From: Spirochaetaceae bacterium
Lineage (GTDB): Bacteria; Spirochaetota; Spirochaetia; Treponematales; Treponemataceae
Reading direction: 5' to 3'
DNA length: 9,782 bases
Assembly: GCA_031285525.1 (NCBI GenBank)
Contig: JAITWB010000108.1
Location: 1 to 9,782 of the forward strand
The first letter of the stretch is position 1; every line of letters begins with the position of its first letter. The notes under the pieces were generated by a model. The model ran no database searches, was not told where the DNA came from, and worked only from the letters and a program-made list of their open reading frames with translations. Shown piece by piece: positions 7,757 to 9,782 of the stretch. A program made the position numbers and the translations under genes.

Positions 7757-7999
7757 GAAAAGTGGAAACTCATTGAACCCGGAATTTATCTCTCCTTAGA
7801 AACAGCACATTTATTAAAGCGTGAAGTCATGGGTGCTTTATATAAAGCAAGAAATAGCATTACCCACACAGATCCAAAAGGAAACGTTATTAAGGGATAT
7901 GCTGATAGTACCAAATTTGTAGGCGGATTAATCATCTTGAAGCTGATAGATATAGATACTCTGATTTATTTGAATGTCGATGACTTACAGACCAGATAA
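7757..7999 (+). pseudogene. Broken paralogue of the downstream nuclease, active-site region deleted
   Basis: This frame has no usable start and ends at TAA 7997-7999. Its last 60 or so residues match the C-terminus of the protein at 8367-8960: REVMGALYKARN against REILSALFGARN, KFVGGLIILKL against KFQGGLIVIKI, LIYLNVDDLQTR against LIYLNVNDLQAR, about 55% identity overall. Just before this, EKWKLIEPGIYLS resembles residues 43-55 of the intact protein (EKWICVEEGIYLS). The simplest reading is an internal deletion of about 80 residues that removed the segment with D98, E107 and K109. The divergence shows that this was a separate paralogue, not a recent copy. An in-frame ATG at 7829 could give a 56-residue peptide, but no good ribosome binding site precedes it. 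Confidence 0.75.
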
Positions 8000-8027
8000 A
8001 AAACACCGGATGCCGTAAGACATCCGG
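7998..8027 (-). terminator. Intrinsic terminator of small RNA copy A
   Basis: On the minus strand a 7-bp GC-rich stem CCGGATG/CATCCGG (8027-8021 with 8012-8006) encloses the 8-nt loop TCTTACGG, then TG and six T (8003-7998). On the plus strand the run of A lies before the hairpin and no T-run follows, so it works only leftward. The T-run overlaps the stop codon of the broken nuclease. Confidence 0.8.
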
Positions 8028-8068
8028 GTATGGTACGGGGCGGTGGGCTTTTAATCTCACGGCCTCGC
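7998..8068 (-). ncRNA. Predicted small RNA, copy A
   Basis: A stand-alone transcription unit of about 71 nt on the minus strand, between its own promoter (8075-8104) and terminator (7998-8027). No minus-strand gene lies to its right before thrS. The body starts CGAGGCCGTGAG, has a C-rich linker (CCCACCGCCCCG) and ends in the terminator hairpin. CCGTGAG (8062-8056) is complementary to CTTACGG in the hairpin loop (8019-8013), allowing 7 pairs including one G-U. It differs from copy B at only two positions of the 64-nt body (8035 and 8051), both in the unpaired linker. It faces the broken nuclease. Expression and function are inferred, not shown. Confidence 0.65.
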
Positions 8069-8074
8069 ATATCT

Positions 8075-8104
8075 ACTATATACTCATTTAAGAGGACTTG
8101 TCAA
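8075..8104 (-). promoter_or_regulatory. Promoter of small RNA copy A
   Basis: Minus strand: TTGACA (8104-8099), an 18-nt spacer, TATAGT (8080-8075). An overlapping TATATA at 16-nt spacing is an alternative -10. The same boxes at the same spacing occur in copy B, although the bases between the -10 box and the RNA body differ in both sequence and length (7 against 10), which supports the boxes as the selected elements. Confidence 0.7.
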
Positions 8105-8105
8105 G

Positions 8106-8164
8106 TGTTTTTTCAACGGCTCTATCCGTTATCTCTGAACTTCATTGCATATTATTAAAACCGC
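8106..8164. other. Unassigned spacer between the two cassette copies
   Basis: These 59 bp separate the left tail repeat from the second 36-bp repeat. I see no coding signal and no match elsewhere in the window, apart from a weak resemblance of its right end to the bases before the first 36-bp repeat. It and 8201-8366 together form the longest gene-free plus-strand stretch here. Confidence 0.5.
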
Positions 8165-8200
8165 TAAAACTATATTTTAGAGATGTTTGTTCTATTCCCT
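8165..8200 (+). repeat. 36-bp perfect direct repeat, copy 2
   Basis: Second exact copy of the element at 7719-7754, located 166 bp upstream of the intact nuclease start. In this copy TTGTTC near its right end (8187-8192) and TATTAT (8211-8216), 18 nt apart, could be a weak promoter for the nuclease; the -10 part is absent after copy 1. This promoter reading is tentative. Confidence 0.8.
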
Positions 8201-8366
8201 TGTTTAGTGCTATTATCTATGTATCTATAGTGAGTAATTTCTTGTGATCTTGTAGGTATCCAACTTTTTTCCTAAGCGTCTATTTTTCCTTGAATTACTA
8301 CTCTTTTGTTTAGTACCCACCCGTTTCTCCTACAAAATCCACTACAGCCAAACTGGGAGGGGTAAA
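8201..8366 (+). other. Leader region of the nuclease gene
   Basis: AT-rich sequence between the 36-bp repeat and the TTG start. The nuclease frame stays open back to the codon after TAG 8253-8255, reading ...HYSQTGRGK just before the start, but contains no ATG. This open run may mean that the nuclease was cut from a longer protein. No convincing hairpin or regulatory RNA was seen. Confidence 0.45.
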
Positions 8367-8960
8367 TTGAATCCGACTTCGGAACAAATGAAAGACGAGA
8401 TATTGAAGCAAAAGGCTCAAGCGAGGGAAATAAAGAGACGATTTGAAAATGCTGAAAAAGCGAAAGCGTTGGCAGATGAATTATTTCTTGGGGAAAAATG
8501 GATATGTGTAGAAGAAGGAATCTATTTGTCGCCTCGTAGAGCTGTTGGAAAGAAATCAAACTATGCTGATGAACTTCGTGCTGCTCAAATATTACGAGAT
8601 AGTGAAAGTACTGTGTACCTTGTTCCAGAAAGCAGTCGGCAACCTGGAAAGAAGTATGATGCTATCGTCAATGGTCTAAAATTTGAAATCAAAACAATAG
8701 GCGGAAATGCCAATACTCTCGAACACCAATTTCTGCGTTCTCGCTCACAAGCTCCAAATGTGTTTATCAATTTGGAAAATGCAATCCTCACAAGACGAGA
8801 GATACTATCAGCTTTATTCGGTGCAAGGAATAAGCCAGAGACAGATAAAATACACGGTTATGCCTATTACAACAAGTTTCAAGGAGGGCTGATTGTAATC
8901 AAAATTAAGAATCAAGAAAATCTGATTTATTTGAATGTCAATGATTTACAGGCCAGATAA
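8367..8960 (+). CDS. Stand-alone PD-(D/E)XK-like nuclease resembling CdiA-CT/MuF tRNase toxin domains
   Basis: A 197-residue protein. Residues 1-45 are a charged, probably coiled-coil helix (QKAQAREIKRRFENAEKAKALADE). ADELRAAQIL at 67-76 supplies a conserved-looking Glu. KKYDAIVNGLKFEIKT (95-110) has D98, E107 and K109, the D-x8-E-x-K core of PD-(D/E)XK nucleases. NANTLEHQFLRSRSQAPNVFINL (114-136) fits the helix and strand after the core in CdiA C-terminal tRNase domains, as recalled from the family. The start is TTG at 8367, with GGAGG 6 nt upstream (8356-8360); the later ATG at 8388 lacks such a site. It is lower in GC than its neighbours, and no delivery domain, signal peptide or protein immunity gene accompanies it. 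The stop codon touches the terminator tract of the convergent RNA. Nuclease assignment is moderate; tRNA as substrate is inference. Confidence 0.7.
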   Translation: MNPTSEQMKDEILKQKAQAREIKRRFENAEKAKALADELFLGEKWICVEEGIYLSPRRAVGKKSNYADELRAAQILRDSESTVYLVPESSRQPGKKYDAIVNGLKFEIKTIGGNANTLEHQFLRSRSQAPNVFINLENAILTRREILSALFGARNKPETDKIHGYAYYNKFQGGLIVIKIKNQENLIYLNVNDLQAR

Positions 8961-8990
8961 AAAAAACACCGGATGCCGTAAGACATCCGG
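8959..8990 (-). terminator. Intrinsic terminator of small RNA copy B, also serving thrS
   Basis: Minus strand: CCGGATG (8990-8984), loop TCTTACGG, CATCCGG (8975-8969), TG, then eight T (8966-8959). It is the first terminator downstream of thrS, so read-through transcripts from thrS should end here too. The T-run overlaps the nuclease stop codon. Confidence 0.85.
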
Positions 8991-9034
8991 GTATGGTGCG
9001 GGGCGGTGGGCTTCTAATCTCACGGCCTCGACTT
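8959..9034 (-). ncRNA. Predicted small RNA, copy B, convergent with the intact nuclease
   Basis: About 76 nt from a predicted start near 9034 to the T-run at 8959. The 5' part holds CCGTGAG (9025-9019), complementary to CTTACGG (8982-8976) in the terminator hairpin loop. A 28-nt C-rich linker with CCCACCGCCCCG joins them. Full pairing of both 7-bp helices at once is sterically strained, because no nucleotides separate the loop segment from the 3' stem arm. A partial pseudoknot, a kissing dimer or an alternative fold is therefore more likely. The promoter begins 6 bp after the thrS stop, so the RNA could be made both independently and from the thrS 3' end. Candidate RNA antitoxin or regulator of the nuclease; unproven. 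Confidence 0.68.
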
Positions 9035-9040
9035 ATGCTA

Positions 9041-9070
9041 AGTATATCGTCTTTTAAGAGGATTTGTCAA
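9041..9070 (-). promoter_or_regulatory. Promoter of small RNA copy B
   Basis: Minus strand: TTGACA (9070-9065), an 18-nt spacer, TATACT (9046-9041). The -35 matches consensus fully and the -10 in 5 of 6 positions. It sits just after the thrS stop codon. The spacer half next to the -35 (ATCCTCTTAAA) is also shared with copy A. Confidence 0.75.
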
Positions 9071-9076
9071 GCTCTC

Positions 9077-9781
9077 TTAAATCTCGATACTTCTGGAAGC
9101 GATCTTATCCTTTATATACACGATAAAATCATCGAGCTTCATCGTTTCCTTTCTGCCGTCCCTAAAGCGTATCGCTGCGGAGTCGGTTTCCGCTTCCTGC
9201 TGTCCCACTACCAGCATGTAGGGGATGCGGAGGTTCTGGGCGGTGCGGATCTTGGCGTTCATCCGGTCGGTGCCGACATTCGCTTCCACCCGCAGGCCTG
9301 CCGCTTTGAGCTTGTCAGCGACGGCCTGGGCGTAGTCATTGAAGGGGGGAGCCACAGGGATTACCTGTACCTGGTTGAAGTGGAGCCACGGCGGAAGAGC
9401 TCCGGCGCAGTTTTCCAGCAGGATGCCGATAAAGCGTTCCAGTGAACCGAGGATCGCCCGGTGGAGCATCACCGGGGTGTGCCGGGAGTTGTCTTCCCCC
9501 ACGTATTCGGCGTTGAGACGTTCCTTTGAGGGGAGCTGGTAGTCTACCTGGAGGGTTCCGCACTGCCAGAGCCGGCCCATGGCGTCGATGAGGGTGAATT
9601 CGAGTTTGGGGCCGTAGAAAGCGCCTTCTCCGGGGGCGAGTTCGTAGGAGAGTCCCGCCTGTTTACAGGCATCTGAGAGAGCCGCTTCTGCCCGATCCCA
9701 GGTTTCGTCGTCACCCACCCGCATTTCGGGTCTGGTGGAGAACCGGACGATGATCTTTTCTTCTCCAAAGCCGAAGTCGGT
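9077..9781 (-). CDS. thrS: Threonine--tRNA ligase, C-terminal part (continues beyond the window)
   Basis: The last 234 residues of threonyl-tRNA synthetase, which charges tRNA-Thr. The visible part begins [20 protein letters not shown] and includes [12 protein letters not shown] and [11 protein letters not shown] of the class II catalytic domain. Motif 3 follows in [17 protein letters not shown], containing the ATP-binding arginine. The C-terminal anticodon-binding domain starts near [14 protein letters not shown] and includes [15 protein letters not shown] and [11 protein letters not shown]. The stop is TAA at 9079-9077. The frame runs off the right edge, so the start and the N-terminal editing domain are not seen. 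Downstream lie only the small RNA promoter and its terminator. Confidence 0.96.
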   Translation of the reverse strand, partial: TDFGFGEEKIIVRFSTRPEMRVGDDETWDRAEAALSDACKQAGLSYELAPGEGAFYGPKLEFTLIDAMGRLWQCGTLQVDYQLPSKERLNAEYVGEDNSRHTPVMLHRAILGSLERFIGILLENCAGALPPWLHFNQVQVIPVAPPFNDYAQAVADKLKAAGLRVEANVGTDRMNAKIRTAQNLRIPYMLVVGQQEAETDSAAIRFRDGRKETMKLDDFIVYIKDKIASRSIEI

Positions 9782-9782
9782 A

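Larger units (their letters stand above)
7961..8105. repeat. Left copy of the cassette-tail direct repeat (nuclease 3' end, small RNA and its promoter)
   Basis: Aligns with 8922-9071 from CTGATTTATTTGAATGTC through to TTGTCAAG. The central 64 bp (8004-8067) match 62/64. Outside that, identity is confined mainly to the nuclease 3' end and to the promoter boxes and spacer of the minus-strand RNA. Immediately beyond it the two copies are unrelated: on the right the thrS end follows, on the left unassigned sequence. Confidence 0.85.
8922..9071. repeat. Right copy of the cassette-tail direct repeat
   Basis: Aligns with 7961-8105 (see there). It runs from inside the intact nuclease 3' end to 6 bp before the thrS stop codon, so the block ends almost exactly at the thrS gene. 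Homology does not extend into thrS. Confidence 0.85.

Noticed and set aside
8004..8027. Hairpin as the plus-strand terminator of the nuclease
   Set aside because: No T-run follows it on the plus strand; the homopolymer lies on the side that makes it a minus-strand terminator.
7998..8067. Integron attC site, since gene-plus-palindrome units are duplicated
   Set aside because: No GTTRRRY/RYYYAAC core pair frames the block, and it has promoter and terminator logic on the minus strand instead.
7719..8200. CRISPR array, since the direct repeat is 36 bp and begins TAAAAC
   Set aside because: There are only two copies 446 bp apart, with a gene remnant and an RNA gene between them; no regular spacers and no cas genes.
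8272..8559. 95-codon minus-strand frame overlapping the nuclease start, considered as an antitoxin
   Set aside because: It is mostly antisense to the nuclease coding region, has no clear ribosome binding site and no antitoxin-like features.
8993..9445. 150-codon open frame on the plus strand opposite thrS
   Set aside because: It is the complement of the conserved ThrRS C-terminus and the small RNA promoter, with no ribosome binding site or family signature.

Overview
The window reads as bacterial chromosome of roughly 50% GC, possibly from a spirochaete of the Treponema type. That placement rests on overall gene content and impression, not on a marker, so it is tentative. Most of it is ordinary chromosome: a PfkB sugar kinase, a membrane-anchored PstS-like binding protein, a large TPR protein, tRNA-Gly(CCC), a secreted NagZ-type GH3 glycosidase, a GNAT acetyltransferase and the 3' part of thrS.

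Layout. Positions 1-1110 hold a perfect 32-bp palindrome, then a consensus promoter with a palindromic operator inside its spacer, driving a PfkB kinase. On the minus strand, 4917 down to 1097, a promoter serves tRNA-Gly(CCC). It is followed by an 833-residue protein (jelly-roll-like N-terminus, TPRs, zinc ribbons) and then by a PstS-like protein whose 3' end overlaps the kinase by 14 bp. On the plus strand, 5010-7698, a consensus promoter drives the GH3 enzyme, which overlaps the acetyltransferase by ATGA. thrS enters from the right edge on the minus strand and stops at 9077.

The accessory part is 7699-9076, lower in GC than its surroundings and organised as two copies of one cassette. The right copy is intact: a TTG-started 197-residue protein with a D-x8-E-x-K motif of PD-(D/E)XK nucleases, resembling the CdiA-CT/MuF tRNase toxin domains. 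It is followed, convergently, by what looks like a complete small-RNA gene on the minus strand: TTGACA, an 18-nt spacer, TATACT, a body of about 75 nt, and an intrinsic terminator whose U-tract overlaps the nuclease stop codon. The left copy has a broken nuclease lacking the active-site region, but keeps the small RNA with its promoter and terminator. The RNA body is 62/64 identical between copies, while the matching nuclease C-termini are only about 55% identical in protein.

No protein antitoxin or immunity gene is visible. The most interesting hypothesis is therefore an uncharacterised toxin-antitoxin-like module: a CdiA-CT/MuF-like nuclease paired with a convergent structured RNA that could act as an RNA antitoxin. 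Structure and conservation are visible in the sequence; the function is inference.
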